64,000 nucleotides of DNA from Fodinibius sp. Rm-B-1B1-1 (GCF_038594945.1 NZ_JBCFYD010000002.1:372001-436000); one strand, 5' to 3'; counted from the first letter of the stretch, positions 14,766 to 23,770 are shown. Notes: a model not told the origin generated them from the letters alone. Made by a program: numbers and translations.

Positions 14766-15362
14766 GCAGTAGATGGTGATTAGGAGATCAGGTTATTAAG
14801 TGATTGAGAAACTCCGTTTATCTCGTTTCTACGCTCTGCGTTGAAATGGTACGTTTGTCGGGAGTACAACTCCCTCTAAACTTCATTATATTAGTTACGA
14901 GAGGGTTATACCTTCGAGTAATTGTAGAAATTGGGCAAATATCCCTTCTTCTGGAAAGGACCTATGTAGTTTGTGTCTAATTTTATTGGTGATATGTCTA
15001 TTTTTTGTCAGCAAAAAATAGACGAGAAAACTGTTGGGAGAATCGTAGATTTTGTTCTATCAAAAATTGAGAGAATAAAGATTGCTCTAATTCGCTTATT
15101 GCTTTTATGATTATATTTTCCGCGATTCCCCCAAACCCCCTGTGGTTTAAAACCGTGAAGTTATGAAAAAAACTCCACTGACTGGTTCAAGTCTATAATT
15201 TGGACCAGTTACCAAAGAAAGCCTAAATCTCTGTGATATGACATAGGAATTTGTCATTTCGAACGTAACATGGTGGAGAGGCAAAAAAAGGTGAAAGGTA
15301 AACGAATAGGGGGATGAGACACATCCCATAGCAGAGCAATGGAATGAGAAAGAGACAATTTT
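14766..15362. other. Convergent gap, 597 bp
   Basis: It holds a family A tract (14768-14809), a degraded CGTTAC-type hairpin (14824-14848), about 350 bp of AT-rich DNA without recognisable structure, a CCCCCAAACCCCC...GTGAAG block (about 15126-15165) like that at about 10530, and a GGGATG...CATCCC hairpin (15313-15329) that could terminate the DUF4175 gene on the minus strand. No gene is seen. This is the right edge of the repeat-rich region. Confidence 0.55.
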
Positions 15363-18300
15363 TCAATTGTCGTATTCCTGTAGCAGTTCAAAATACTGTT
15401 CAATAAGCCGTTGATAATCCTCAGTAAACTTGGTGTAATCAGGGTCATTAATCATTTTACGGACTTGTTTCTGGAGTTCCTCAAGTGTTACATCAGGTGA
15501 TGCCTGTTTCTCTCGTTCTTCGGCCGTGGTAGCCTCGCGGCGTTCTTCTTTTCCGCGTTCCTGAATAGCTTTTTCAGCGTTAAGCATGCGGGATAGAATA
15601 TTTTCTTGTCGCTGTACCATACTTTCATCAAGTTGTCCGCCGCGCAAATCATTAATTGCATCTTCCATCTGTTCCGACATTCGTTCCAGTTCGCTTAACA
15701 CACGGTCACCCGGCTCCAACTCACCACGTCGCTGCAGTTCGCGCATTTGTTTCCGGATACGATTTTGCTGTTTCGACAGCTGATTAAGCCGTTCCATCTG
15801 ATCTTGCGACAACCGATTGCCCTGCATGTCATTAATCATCTCCTGAATCTGTTGATTGATTTGCTGCTGCTCCCCCGACATTTTTTTGATCTGCTCCATC
15901 AGTTGCTGCATGCTCATGGCGCCCCCCGAACCACCACCTTGTTGGTTATTAAGCTGATCCAATAGTGAAGCTACCATAGTAGCCAGCTTGTTAAGCCCGC
16001 CAAGTGATTGCCGTTGTGCCGAGGTAGCATTCGAACGGTCACGCTCTGCCAGCATTTCTACCGAACGGTTGAGGTGTCCTTCAATTTCTGCTTTCTTTTT
16101 ATTGATTTGATTTGAAAAGCTGGGTATTTCGGACGAAACCTTGTAAAGAGAATCAGAAAGCATCCGAAATTGATCAGAAATATTACGCTCTCGTTGCGCT
16201 TTACCGACAAATGCATTACTTCGCGGAGGAAGCTCTTCCGTTTCTTTTGTTAACTTTTCTTGATTCAAGGAGAGATTAAGCAACGAATGTAACACGTATT
16301 CGAGGGCAGTGATATTGACATTGCGCTGTTGTTGATTGAGTTGCTGTTTAGCGGCCCGCATCTGTTGTGCTTGTTGCTCAAGCTGTTGTCGGATTTGCTG
16401 TTGCTGCTCATTGATTTCAGAGCCACTATCGGGCGATTCCTGCTGCAACTTATCAATATTTTCTTGCAGTTGTTTTTTGATCTCTTTTAACTGCTGTTGG
16501 CTCTGTTCTTGTAGCTCATTGATTTTCGATTTAGCTTTGTCTGGCGCATTTTCATTAATCTCTTGCAACTGCTCTTCCAAGTCAGAGAGGTCATTTTCAA
16601 TAGCTTTTTGCTGGCTAATTTCTTCTTTTGATGGAGCATTTGACTCACTCAGCGTTTTTTCTTGTTCTGCTAAATCTTCCAGGGAACGGGCTGCTTTCTC
16701 CAGGTCGCTATTCAGTTTCAGCGACTTAAAGAGATTAAGTGTACGGTTAATGCGTTGCCGGTATTGCTCTTCATTAAATTCATAATTCTGCAGGGCTTCG
16801 CGCATTTCATCCGGACTCATTTCTCCCAATGAATTTCGCAGCTCATCCAGCGCTTTTTCAAGCTCTGGATCGTTAATCTCTTTCATTAGTTTTTGCAGTT
16901 CATCATAAGATTCCATCGTTTCGGGAGATAACGACTGATTTTGTTCGATGTCCTTTTTGATTTGCTCAAACTTTTTATTCAGGTCGTCAACCTTTTTATC
17001 AATTTCCTGCCGCTCGCGTTCAACATCTTCAAGTTGTTGTTTTTGTTCCCAATCAGTTTCCGGATTTTGCTGCAGCTTTTTTCTGAACTCATCATATTCC
17101 TGCTGCATTTGGTCGAACGATTTTGAAACATCCTCTAACGATTCCGAAACCTCTCGTTCCCGTGAATCCAGCTCATCCATATATTCCGTTGCAGAGGGAA
17201 AGGTAATATCCATTTTTTGTGATTCCCCTTTCTTGGCTCCGCTGTAGCGATCATTATCGTAAACTCTTACCCAGTAGGTGATCTGGTCTCGGGCTTTAGG
17301 ATTTAATTCAGATAGTTGCCAAGTGTAGGATTGTTGGTCATTGATGGATGGAGTTTGTAGCTCTATCGAGCCTATTTCGGGTTCAGAAGTAAAGGCCCGC
17401 TGATGCTCGTAGTGAAGCTCTGCCCGGGTAAGTCCAAAGTCATCACCTGCTTCATATTCAATATTAACGGGTTCGGGATTTTGCATCGTAATATTTTCGG
17501 TGGGAGCAATAAGATCTACAAAAGGAGGTTGATCGGTTCGGGGATCAATAACAACCTGGAAATTATTTTTATTCGTCAGATTGGTCTCGTCCTGCATCCG
17601 AAAAGAGAGCGTATCAAGGGCTTCAACTTTCGTTTTAATCGTATATCGATTAGCCTGGGTGGTATCTTGATAGACTTCCAGCGTATCGTCTAAATTTGAG
17701 CTAATGTATAACAGCTCGGATAACGACTTGTTGGGAACGCCCGTAATCTCAATCGTTGATCCCTGGTAGGCTTGCACTTTTGAGAGAGGGTAGGAGTAGG
17801 TTGTAGAATCGAGTTGGGTATAGTCTGGTGGAATAACATTGAACGTCAAACTTTCGAACCGGGGACGTAACTGGACATTGATTTCATAGGCTTCCGATTT
17901 AAATCCATCCATCGTAAGATAGTAGGTGCCGTTGGTGGATATGGAAATGGGCGTAAATGAGGCTGCAGCATCATCGACAGATTCGGGACGACGTTCGCGG
18001 TATTGGTTTTCAATATTTGACTTAAAGGAAAGTGAGATGTCATTTGGAACTTCATCTGTAAATCGGATAGTGGGGGCAAAAGATTCGCCTTGTTCAACGG
18101 TAACTGATCCGGGTTCTACTACGAAATTATAGGGGTTTGGGGGATTGAACGTTGCCCAAAAGGTAGCTAAGCGTTCGGTAGCCATGGGATTAGAAAAGAT
18201 GAATAGAACCAGTGTCCCCATCCCGAATAGTACAACCCCAAGAGCTTTTCTGTATAATTTTTTTAGCGGATGACTATCGGAAAAGTCGCGAAGCTCTTCA

Positions 18301-18716
18301 TGTATTTTGCGAGGGTTGAGCTTGGAGATGTTCTGTTTTATGGCTGCTTCTTTCAGTGAATTATTCCGATTGTTTTCAAGATGAAGGTCAAAAGCATCAG
18401 CCAGTTGAGAGCGGTTTTTCTGTCTGCTAAATTGTTGATATAAATGCCTAAAGGTAGGAGAGGAATAGTGGGAATAGGTGTAAACTCCGGCCGAAATAGC
18501 GGCGACAATAACGGATAGCAGTCCAATTGTTTTTACACTTGATGATAGATAGTAGCCTGTTTCAACCAAGCCGAGTAAGGCAAAGCCGAAAATGAGAATA
18601 GCAATAATGATGGCAACAATGGCCAAGTAATAATTTCGTGTCAACCTCTGATGTGTAGTATGGACAGCATCGAGAAAAGGTTGAATGAGTTTTTCTGTTG
18701 ATGGATCGAGACTCAT
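15363..18716 (-). CDS. DUF4175-type large membrane coiled-coil protein
   Basis: A 1117-residue protein. Three hydrophobic helices near the N-terminus (about residues 28-50, 58-78, 158-176) anchor it. A beta-rich stretch (about 190-520) follows with recurrent P.Y..L and S.TY.Y patterns. The second half (about 520-1100) is an almost uninterrupted Gln/Glu-rich coiled coil with many QMR.L...GEL-type heptads. The layout matches the DUF4175 family of Bacteroidota and relatives; I know of no established function. It is monocistronic, with no obvious partner. The low-complexity Gln stretches create long open frames on the opposite strand that are not genes. Confidence 0.8.
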   Translation of the reverse strand: MSLDPSTEKLIQPFLDAVHTTHQRLTRNYYLAIVAIIIAILIFGFALLGLVETGYYLSSSVKTIGLLSVIVAAISAGVYTYSHYSSPTFRHLYQQFSRQKNRSQLADAFDLHLENNRNNSLKEAAIKQNISKLNPRKIHEELRDFSDSHPLKKLYRKALGVVLFGMGTLVLFIFSNPMATERLATFWATFNPPNPYNFVVEPGSVTVEQGESFAPTIRFTDEVPNDISLSFKSNIENQYRERRPESVDDAAASFTPISISTNGTYYLTMDGFKSEAYEINVQLRPRFESLTFNVIPPDYTQLDSTTYSYPLSKVQAYQGSTIEITGVPNKSLSELLYISSNLDDTLEVYQDTTQANRYTIKTKVEALDTLSFRMQDETNLTNKNNFQVVIDPRTDQPPFVDLIAPTENITMQNPEPVNIEYEAGDDFGLTRAELHYEHQRAFTSEPEIGSIELQTPSINDQQSYTWQLSELNPKARDQITYWVRVYDNDRYSGAKKGESQKMDITFPSATEYMDELDSREREVSESLEDVSKSFDQMQQEYDEFRKKLQQNPETDWEQKQQLEDVERERQEIDKKVDDLNKKFEQIKKDIEQNQSLSPETMESYDELQKLMKEINDPELEKALDELRNSLGEMSPDEMREALQNYEFNEEQYRQRINRTLNLFKSLKLNSDLEKAARSLEDLAEQEKTLSESNAPSKEEISQQKAIENDLSDLEEQLQEINENAPDKAKSKINELQEQSQQQLKEIKKQLQENIDKLQQESPDSGSEINEQQQQIRQQLEQQAQQMRAAKQQLNQQQRNVNITALEYVLHSLLNLSLNQEKLTKETEELPPRSNAFVGKAQRERNISDQFRMLSDSLYKVSSEIPSFSNQINKKKAEIEGHLNRSVEMLAERDRSNATSAQRQSLGGLNKLATMVASLLDQLNNQQGGGSGGAMSMQQLMEQIKKMSGEQQQINQQIQEMINDMQGNRLSQDQMERLNQLSKQQNRIRKQMRELQRRGELEPGDRVLSELERMSEQMEDAINDLRGGQLDESMVQRQENILSRMLNAEKAIQERGKEERREATTAEEREKQASPDVTLEELQKQVRKMINDPDYTKFTEDYQRLIEQYFELLQEYDN

Positions 18717-18841
18717 TGGAAAAAAATTAAACGACTATACGGACACGAACATTATAATACGTTTAAATAAGTGAAAATATTGGATACTCCAACACTGTAG
18801 TTGTTAAAGTATTTGTAAACAAGGAATGAGTTATTATAAGC

Positions 18842-19723
18842 CTAATTAGTTAGCTGCGATAACGTTAGCTTTTGGTCAACAGAAAACTTCCCCTTTTCTT
18901 TCTTAACTGTTACCATTTCCTGGTCAGCATCGTGTTCCAAAAAGAGGTGCCAGTTATTTTCAACAGCCTGATCTAAATAGTTCTCTTTTTCTTCGAGTGT
19001 GGTTACGGGATACATGTCGTAACCCATCACCCAGGGCAGGGGAAGATGTACATGGGTTGGAATAAGGTCAGCAGCAAAAACAATAGCTTTTTCATCTCCT
19101 GTAATTCTTGGTAGTTGTTGGCCCAATGTATGTCCGTTAACCGGCAGGGCGTCCAAGCCTTCTTCGTACTGATGATTGGGACCAACAATATTTAGCTTAT
19201 CCCAGTTTTTAATGGGATCGATATTATCGGCCAAAAAGCTTGCCTTCTCCCGTGCATTGGGATTGGTAGCCGTTTCAAGTTGCTTCTCAGTCACATGATA
19301 GGTGGCATTGGGGAAAGTGTGCCGCAGGTTCCCATCGTCATCATAATACGTAGTGCCGCCACAATGGTCGAAATGGAGGTGAGAAAAAATGATGTCGGTA
19401 ATATCCTCGGGACTAAATCCATGTTCTTCGAGAGAGCTCAGCAAATCGTAGTCGGAATAATCCAGCTGATAAATATTCTCAAACTTTTCGTCAAATTTGG
19501 TGCCCGAGCCATTATCGACTAAGTAAAGTTTGCCAGTGTTGTGAGACTCAATAAGCAGGCAACGCATGGCCATGTGGATCCGGTTTTTGTCATCAACATC
19601 CATTTGTCGTCCCCACAGCGTTTTAGGTACTACACCAAACATAGCACCGCCATCGAGGCGAAATCTGCCGGCTTCGATGCTATACAAGGTAAATGGTCCA
19701 ATAGTCGTTTGGGATAGCTTCAT
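18842..19723 (-). CDS. MBL-fold metallo-hydrolase
   Basis: A 293-residue cytosolic metallo-beta-lactamase-fold enzyme. The metal motif HLHFDHCGG (HxHxDH) is at about residues 115-123. Further ligands are likely His of PVNGHTLGQ, Asp of FAADLIPTHVH and a late His in LFLEHDAD. It opens with the substrate-side sequence GRFRLDGGAMFG. Family members range from lactonases to general hydrolases; the GGAMFG/VPKTLW opening is common in quorum-lactonase-like relatives, but no substrate can be assigned. It lies 55 bp downstream of a MerR-type regulator on the same strand and may be co-transcribed with it. Confidence 0.85.
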   Translation of the reverse strand: MKLSQTTIGPFTLYSIEAGRFRLDGGAMFGVVPKTLWGRQMDVDDKNRIHMAMRCLLIESHNTGKLYLVDNGSGTKFDEKFENIYQLDYSDYDLLSSLEEHGFSPEDITDIIFSHLHFDHCGGTTYYDDDGNLRHTFPNATYHVTEKQLETATNPNAREKASFLADNIDPIKNWDKLNIVGPNHQYEEGLDALPVNGHTLGQQLPRITGDEKAIVFAADLIPTHVHLPLPWVMGYDMYPVTTLEEKENYLDQAVENNWHLFLEHDADQEMVTVKKEKGKFSVDQKLTLSQLTN

Positions 19724-19778
19724 TGTCGTAATTACTGATGTTAGAGTATTAAAATTCAGTTTTGCCGGGCAGCAGAGC

Positions 19779-20099
19779 CTATAGTTTTTCTAAGAGTTTA
19801 TTAAGAAAGAGGCGAATTTCTTTCAAATCTTTCTTAACACTTACAGGAATTTTCTCGGAGTCTTCCTCTCCGCCTTCTGCCAAGACCTGTTGAGCACCCT
19901 CCGTGCTGTATTTTTTCTCTTGAATTAGCTCCTTGAGTTTTAAAATTGTCTCAATATCATTTTCTTTGTAAACGCGATTACCGGCTTTATTTTTCTTGGG
20001 ATTCAATTCGTCAAATACCGTTTCCCAATAGCGCAGTACATGCGCTTCTACGTCGGTAATATCGCTGACTTCACCTATGGAGTAATAAAGTTTTTTCAT
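19779..20099 (-). CDS. MerR-family transcriptional regulator
   Basis: A short MerR protein of 106 residues: a winged HTH at the N-terminus (YSIGEVSDITDVEAHVLRYWE, shown in pieces: SIGEVSDI, HVLRYWE), the wing GNRVYKENDIETIL, and a short dimerisation helix with KKYSTEGAQQVL. There is no cysteine sensor, so it is not a metal or redox type of the SoxR/CueR kind; it resembles the small HTH-type MerR proteins of Bacteroidota. It precedes the MBL hydrolase by 55 bp and is divergent from the glycosyltransferase, with 88 bp between. Targets are unknown. Confidence 0.85.
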   Translation of the reverse strand: MKKLYYSIGEVSDITDVEAHVLRYWETVFDELNPKKNKAGNRVYKENDIETILKLKELIQEKKYSTEGAQQVLAEGGEEDSEKIPVSVKKDLKEIRLFLNKLLEKL

Positions 20100-20187
20100 A
20101 AGAAGACTAAAAGCGTATCTTTATTGCTAATTATACATGTTCTGGTGGATTATTTCTAACTCATTGCTACAAAATATTTAAAAAACA

Positions 20188-21144
20188 TTGCCTGAAAAAG
20201 ATATAAGCAAATCCGATTTAGAGCTTAGTGTCGTGGTTCCTTTGCTCGATGAAGAGGAATCTATCCAAGAGTTGACCAGCCAGCTCCACGAAGTGCTTGA
20301 TGGAACGTATGCATATGAGATTATTTTTGTTGATGACGGGTCAACCGATCAGTCTTGGGAAAAGATAAAGAAAGTTAGTAAGCAAAATACGCTTGTTTCG
20401 GGAATTCGCTTGCAGCGCAACTATGGAAAGAGTTCGGCGCTACAAGCAGGTTTTGAAGAGGCCCAGGGTGAGTTTATAGCTACCATGGATGCCGATTTGC
20501 AGGACGATCCTTGTGAGATCCCGGAAATGGTTGCGCAGCTTAAAGAAAATGATTTACACTTGGTAAGCGGTTGGAAGAAGAAACGTCACGATCCCATTTC
20601 TAAAACAGTGCCGTCCCGTTTCTTTAACAAAGTGACGTCGTTGGTAACAGGTATCAAACTCAACGACTTCAACTGTGGACTAAAAGTGTATCGGCGCGAG
20701 GTTATTGACCATATTTATCTGTATGGAGAGCTGCATCGATATATTCCTTTTCTGGCAAAACTTGAAGGGTATGATCGGATTGGAGAGAAAGTGGTCAAAC
20801 ATCATCCCCGAAAATATGGAGAAACCAAGTTTGGGATTTCGCGCTTTATGCATGGTTTTTTAGATCTGTTGACCCTCTTGTTTGTCAATCGGTACTTGCA
20901 GCGACCCATGCACTTTTTTGGGACGCTCGGCTTTCTCTTTTTGATTTTAGGCGGTGCTATAAACACCTATTTGTCTATTGACAAAATATTTTTTGGTCAT
21001 CCCATTGGAGATCGTCCACTGCTTTTGCTGGGGGTGATGTTAATGGTGCTGGGAGCACAGATATTTTCGATCGGGTTTTTGGGTGAACTCATTCAAAAGC
21101 GAAATGAGAAGCAGCAAAAGCCAAACATACGCGAGCAGGTTTAG
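20188..21144 (+). CDS. Polyprenyl-phosphate glycosyltransferase (DPM1/GtrB-like)
   Basis: A 318-residue family 2 glycosyltransferase with a GT-A domain followed by two C-terminal membrane helices (about 245-265 and 280-305). Motifs are VVPLLDEEESI, FVDDGSTD, ATMDADLQDDP and FNCGLKVYRREV. This layout is typical of enzymes that move a sugar from a nucleotide donor to polyprenyl phosphate on the inner face of the membrane. The start codon is TTG at 20188; no ATG fits before the GT-A motif. A membrane-tailed methyltransferase follows 44 bp later in the same direction, probably in one operon. Confidence 0.87.
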   Translation: MPEKDISKSDLELSVVVPLLDEEESIQELTSQLHEVLDGTYAYEIIFVDDGSTDQSWEKIKKVSKQNTLVSGIRLQRNYGKSSALQAGFEEAQGEFIATMDADLQDDPCEIPEMVAQLKENDLHLVSGWKKKRHDPISKTVPSRFFNKVTSLVTGIKLNDFNCGLKVYRREVIDHIYLYGELHRYIPFLAKLEGYDRIGEKVVKHHPRKYGETKFGISRFMHGFLDLLTLLFVNRYLQRPMHFFGTLGFLFLILGGAINTYLSIDKIFFGHPIGDRPLLLLGVMLMVLGAQIFSIGFLGELIQKRNEKQQKPNIREQV

Positions 21145-21188
21145 CAGCTTACAACTTATAATATCATAAAAGCATAAGAAGTTTTTTC

Positions 21189-22010
21189 ATGAGTCGCATT
21201 GCCTACGATCCGGTGAAAGATCGGTTTGCTAAGATTATCCGCAATTCTAAAATACTGCGAACGCTTTTTTATAAAGTGCTGGACCTGTTCTTTTTAAGGA
21301 GCTGGTATATCCGGAAAATATTACGCCGATTTGGTGGCAATATGGATACTAAGGGGAAGTGGAAGTTGTTGGATGCCGGATCTGGTTTTGGGCAATACGA
21401 CCGTTTTATACTTCGCGAATTCCAAAACGTACAAGTAAAAGCCATTGATGTGAAAAAAGATTACCTGGCTGATTCCCGGCAGTACTTTGAAAGAGAAATT
21501 GCAGAGGGACGTGTTGAGTTTGAGCAAGAAGATCTCCTGCAAATTGATTACAGTGAGCAGTTCGATTTTGCAATATGTGTAGATGTGTTAGAGCATATTG
21601 AGGAGGACACAACGGTGATGAAAAATATTCATCAAGCCTTACAGCCGGGCGGCTATTTTCTGATGCATTCTCCCTCTATTTATTCCGAAGAAGATGCCGA
21701 CGGCGATGAAAGTTTTGTAGATGAGCATGCCCGATCGGGTTATTCTAAGGAAGATATTAAGACTAAATTAGAAAGCTCTGGGTTTTCAGTGACAGATGTG
21801 GCGTATACGTACGGTTCAAAAGGGCACTTGGCTTGGGAACTGATGATCAAATATCCGATGCTGTGGCTCAACAAGATAAAGCTATGGGCACTACCACTGA
21901 TGGCGGTGTATTATGTGTTTACCTTACCGGTGGGCTTGGTATTAATGTATTTTGATATGAGAGTGGATAATAATGTAGGAAACGGCATTTATGCATTAGC
22001 CCGAAAGTAA
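21189..22010 (+). CDS. Class I SAM-dependent methyltransferase with membrane tail
   Basis: A 273-residue protein. Motif I is LLDAGSGFGQ (about 58-67), the acidic loop AIDVKKDY, then CVDVLEHIEED and LQPGGYFLMHSPS, all standard for class I methyltransferases. Unusual for a soluble enzyme, a hydrophobic helix near the C-terminus (ALPLMAVYYVFTLPVGLVLM, about 235-254) would tie it to the membrane. Together with the upstream polyprenyl-phosphate glycosyltransferase this suggests methylation of a lipid-linked sugar or lipid, but the substrate is not evident. Confidence 0.83.
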   Translation: MSRIAYDPVKDRFAKIIRNSKILRTLFYKVLDLFFLRSWYIRKILRRFGGNMDTKGKWKLLDAGSGFGQYDRFILREFQNVQVKAIDVKKDYLADSRQYFEREIAEGRVEFEQEDLLQIDYSEQFDFAICVDVLEHIEEDTTVMKNIHQALQPGGYFLMHSPSIYSEEDADGDESFVDEHARSGYSKEDIKTKLESSGFSVTDVAYTYGSKGHLAWELMIKYPMLWLNKIKLWALPLMAVYYVFTLPVGLVLMYFDMRVDNNVGNGIYALARK

Positions 22011-22050
22011 ATTGGGTTAGCCAGGAATTAAATTATATTATATTCCTGCT

Positions 22051-23007
22051 ATGAATCGAATTGACCGTTTAACAGCTATCATTATTTATCTTCAGGGACG
22101 CCAGAGAGTAACTGTAGATGAACTGGCGAACCGGTACAATATTAGTAATCGTACGGTTTATCGTGACCTTCGAGCGCTGCAGGAAGTGGGCGTTCCTATC
22201 GGATCTGAGAAAGGGAAGGGATATTTTATCGTCAAGGGATATCACTTACCGCCGGTCATGTTTGATAAAGATGAAGCAGCGGCCCTGTTGGCCGGGGAAC
22301 GGCTGATGGAAAAATGGAGCGAAACCAAGCTAAGTCAATCTTATTCCGCTGCCCTGGATAAAATACGAGCCGTCCTCCGAAGCCGGGAAAAGGAATACCT
22401 CGATACTTTAGACCAACATACCAAAACATTTACCTATTCGGATGAAAGACAGGTTGAAATTGATAAGCGAGTATTTGGCTTTCTTCAGGATGCCGTAGTT
22501 AATGGCACAGTTATTTCAATAGAGTATTATTCGCCTTACAAAGATCAACACACCCAGCGGGACTTGGAACCGCTCGGCCTTCTTATTCGTGGAAACTACT
22601 GGTATCTGGCAGCTTGGTGTCGGCTGCGTACCGATTACCGGATGTTTCGAGTTGATCGGATAGAAAGCTATAAAAAAACCGGAGAACAACTGGCCGAATC
22701 ACCGGAGCATAGCCTGCAAGAGTTTTCGGAACAGAGTCTGCGCGAAGAACAAGACCTGGAGGAAGTAACTGTGCAGTTTGATAAAGAGATGGTTCGTTAT
22801 CTTGGTGACCAAAAATATTATCGAGGCTGGGTCTCAGAAGAAAAAGTAGATGGTGGAATTAAAATGACCTTTCTTACCTCATCGCTTGAATACTTTGCCC
22901 GCTGGCTGCTGATGTGGGGCAAAGGGGTGACGGTCCACCAACCTGAACAGCTTAAAGAACGGATACGAGAGCTGAGTAACGAGTTGTACCGACACCACAG
23001 CAGTTAA
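22051..23007 (+). CDS. HTH plus WYL-domain transcriptional regulator
   Basis: A 318-residue regulator of the YafY type: an N-terminal HTH_11 domain (about 1-60, RYNISNRTVYRDLRALQ), a linker, the WYL domain (about 140-225, with YWYLAAWCRLR and MFRVDRIES) and a WCX-like C-terminal part. WYL proteins sense ligands, often nucleic acids or nucleotides, and in Bacteroidota often neighbour small DinB-like or GyrI-like genes. A DinB gene lies 103 bp downstream with two palindromes in the gap, which are plausible operators. Cis control of that gene is an inference. Confidence 0.9.
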   Translation: MNRIDRLTAIIIYLQGRQRVTVDELANRYNISNRTVYRDLRALQEVGVPIGSEKGKGYFIVKGYHLPPVMFDKDEAAALLAGERLMEKWSETKLSQSYSAALDKIRAVLRSREKEYLDTLDQHTKTFTYSDERQVEIDKRVFGFLQDAVVNGTVISIEYYSPYKDQHTQRDLEPLGLLIRGNYWYLAAWCRLRTDYRMFRVDRIESYKKTGEQLAESPEHSLQEFSEQSLREEQDLEEVTVQFDKEMVRYLGDQKYYRGWVSEEKVDGGIKMTFLTSSLEYFARWLLMWGKGVTVHQPEQLKERIRELSNELYRHHSS

Positions 23008-23037
23008 TTTTACTACTACAGAAAATTACTCTTCCAT

Positions 23038-23053
23038 TGACATAGGGTTGTCA
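23038..23053. promoter_or_regulatory. Operator candidate TGACA-N6-TGTCA
   Basis: Perfect inverted 5-mers TGACA and TGTCA around TAGGGT, 58 bp before the DinB start. The left half also forms a TTGACA -35-like hexamer. A likely site for the upstream WYL regulator, by position only. Confidence 0.5.
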
Positions 23054-23068
23054 TAAGCCGGTGTTACC

Positions 23069-23098
23069 TTAAGATTGAATTAATACCTTCAATCTTAA
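23069..23098. promoter_or_regulatory. Perfect 11-bp inverted repeat before the DinB gene
   Basis: TTAAGATTGAA, 8-nt loop, TTCAATCTTAA, ending 12 bp before the ATG. It could be an operator or an mRNA hairpin that limits ribosome access. Confidence 0.55.
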
Positions 23099-23110
23099 AT
23101 AAGCATTAAA

Positions 23111-23605
23111 ATGGAATTAATTCCTTTGTTTACCACCGAACTGGATCAGGAAGCAAAAACAACCCGCAAGTTTTTGAAGCTTGTGCCAGATGACAAATTC
23201 GACTGGAAACCTCATGAAAAGAGTATGTCGCTGAAAGAGCTGACCGTTCACATTGCCGAAATCCCCAGTTGGATAGAAACGGCCCTTAATAAGGATGTGC
23301 TGGATTTTGCTGACGGCTACAAGCCCACGCCTGTGGAAAGTACCGACGACTTATTGGAGCTGTTGGAGCAATCGGTAACAAAGTCAAACGCAGCGTTGGA
23401 TGAGGCTGATGAAGACGATCTGCTGCCCGATTGGACCATGCGCAATGGTGACCAAGTGCTGATGGTGATGCCTAAGCACGAAGTTATTCGTCATTCATTA
23501 AATCAGCTTACTCACCACCGGGCGCAATTAGGTGTGTATCTACGCCTGTTGGATATTCCCATTCCCGGTAGTTATGGTCCTAGTGCTGATGAGCAAAGCT
23601 TTTAG
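23111..23605 (+). CDS. DinB-family protein
   Basis: A 164-residue DinB/YfiT-like four-helix bundle. The expected metal-ligand histidines are visible: His48-type in LKELTVHIAEIPSW and a pair in NQLTHHRAQLGVYLR near the C-terminus. Members are often thiol-dependent transferases or of unknown activity; the DNA-damage name is historical. Its promoter region carries two palindromes and follows a WYL regulator gene. It ends in a hairpin with a T run. The ATG at 23111 sits 12 bp after the 11-bp inverted repeat, with no strong Shine-Dalgarno. Confidence 0.85.
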   Translation: MELIPLFTTELDQEAKTTRKFLKLVPDDKFDWKPHEKSMSLKELTVHIAEIPSWIETALNKDVLDFADGYKPTPVESTDDLLELLEQSVTKSNAALDEADEDDLLPDWTMRNGDQVLMVMPKHEVIRHSLNQLTHHRAQLGVYLRLLDIPIPGSYGPSADEQSF

Positions 23606-23611
23606 TATTAG

Positions 23612-23647
23612 GTGCCTGCCAAAGGGGGAATGGGGCAGGTACTTTTT
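23612..23647 (+). terminator. Terminator of the DinB gene
   Basis: GTGCCTGCC pairs with GGCAGGTAC (one G-U), followed by TTTTT. Confidence 0.75.
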
Positions 23648-23657
23648 CTAAAATAAT

Positions 23658-23693
23658 AAAAGCCTCCACAAGTGATGAACCTGTAGAGGCTTT
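23658..23693 (-). terminator. Terminator of the tRNA operon
   Basis: On the minus strand AAAGCCTC...GAGGCTTTT follows the last tRNA-Glu by 4 nt and ends in TTTTATTATT. Confidence 0.7.
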
Positions 23694-23697
23694 AGAG

Positions 23698-23770
23698 TAC
23701 CGCGTACGGGATTCGAACCCGTGCTACCGCCGTGAAAGGGCGGCGTCCTAAACCCCTAGACGAACGCGGC
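23698..23770 (-). tRNA. tRNA-Glu (UUC), copy 1
   Basis: Cloverleaf with acceptor GCCGCGT/ACGCGGT, T arm GGGTTCGAATCCC, and anticodon loop CTTTCAC giving UUC for GAA/GAG. The 3' CCA is not encoded. Last gene of a six-tRNA minus-strand cluster; identical to copy 2. Confidence 0.96.

Noticed and set aside
648-15362. Insertion sequence or prophage remnant as source of the repeats
   Set aside because: No transposase, integrase or phage gene fragments could be found in any frame of the gaps.
16336-16785. 149-codon Cys/Ser-rich frame opposite the DUF4175 gene
   Set aside because: It is a shadow of the Gln-rich coiled coil (CAG/CTG codons read on the other strand).
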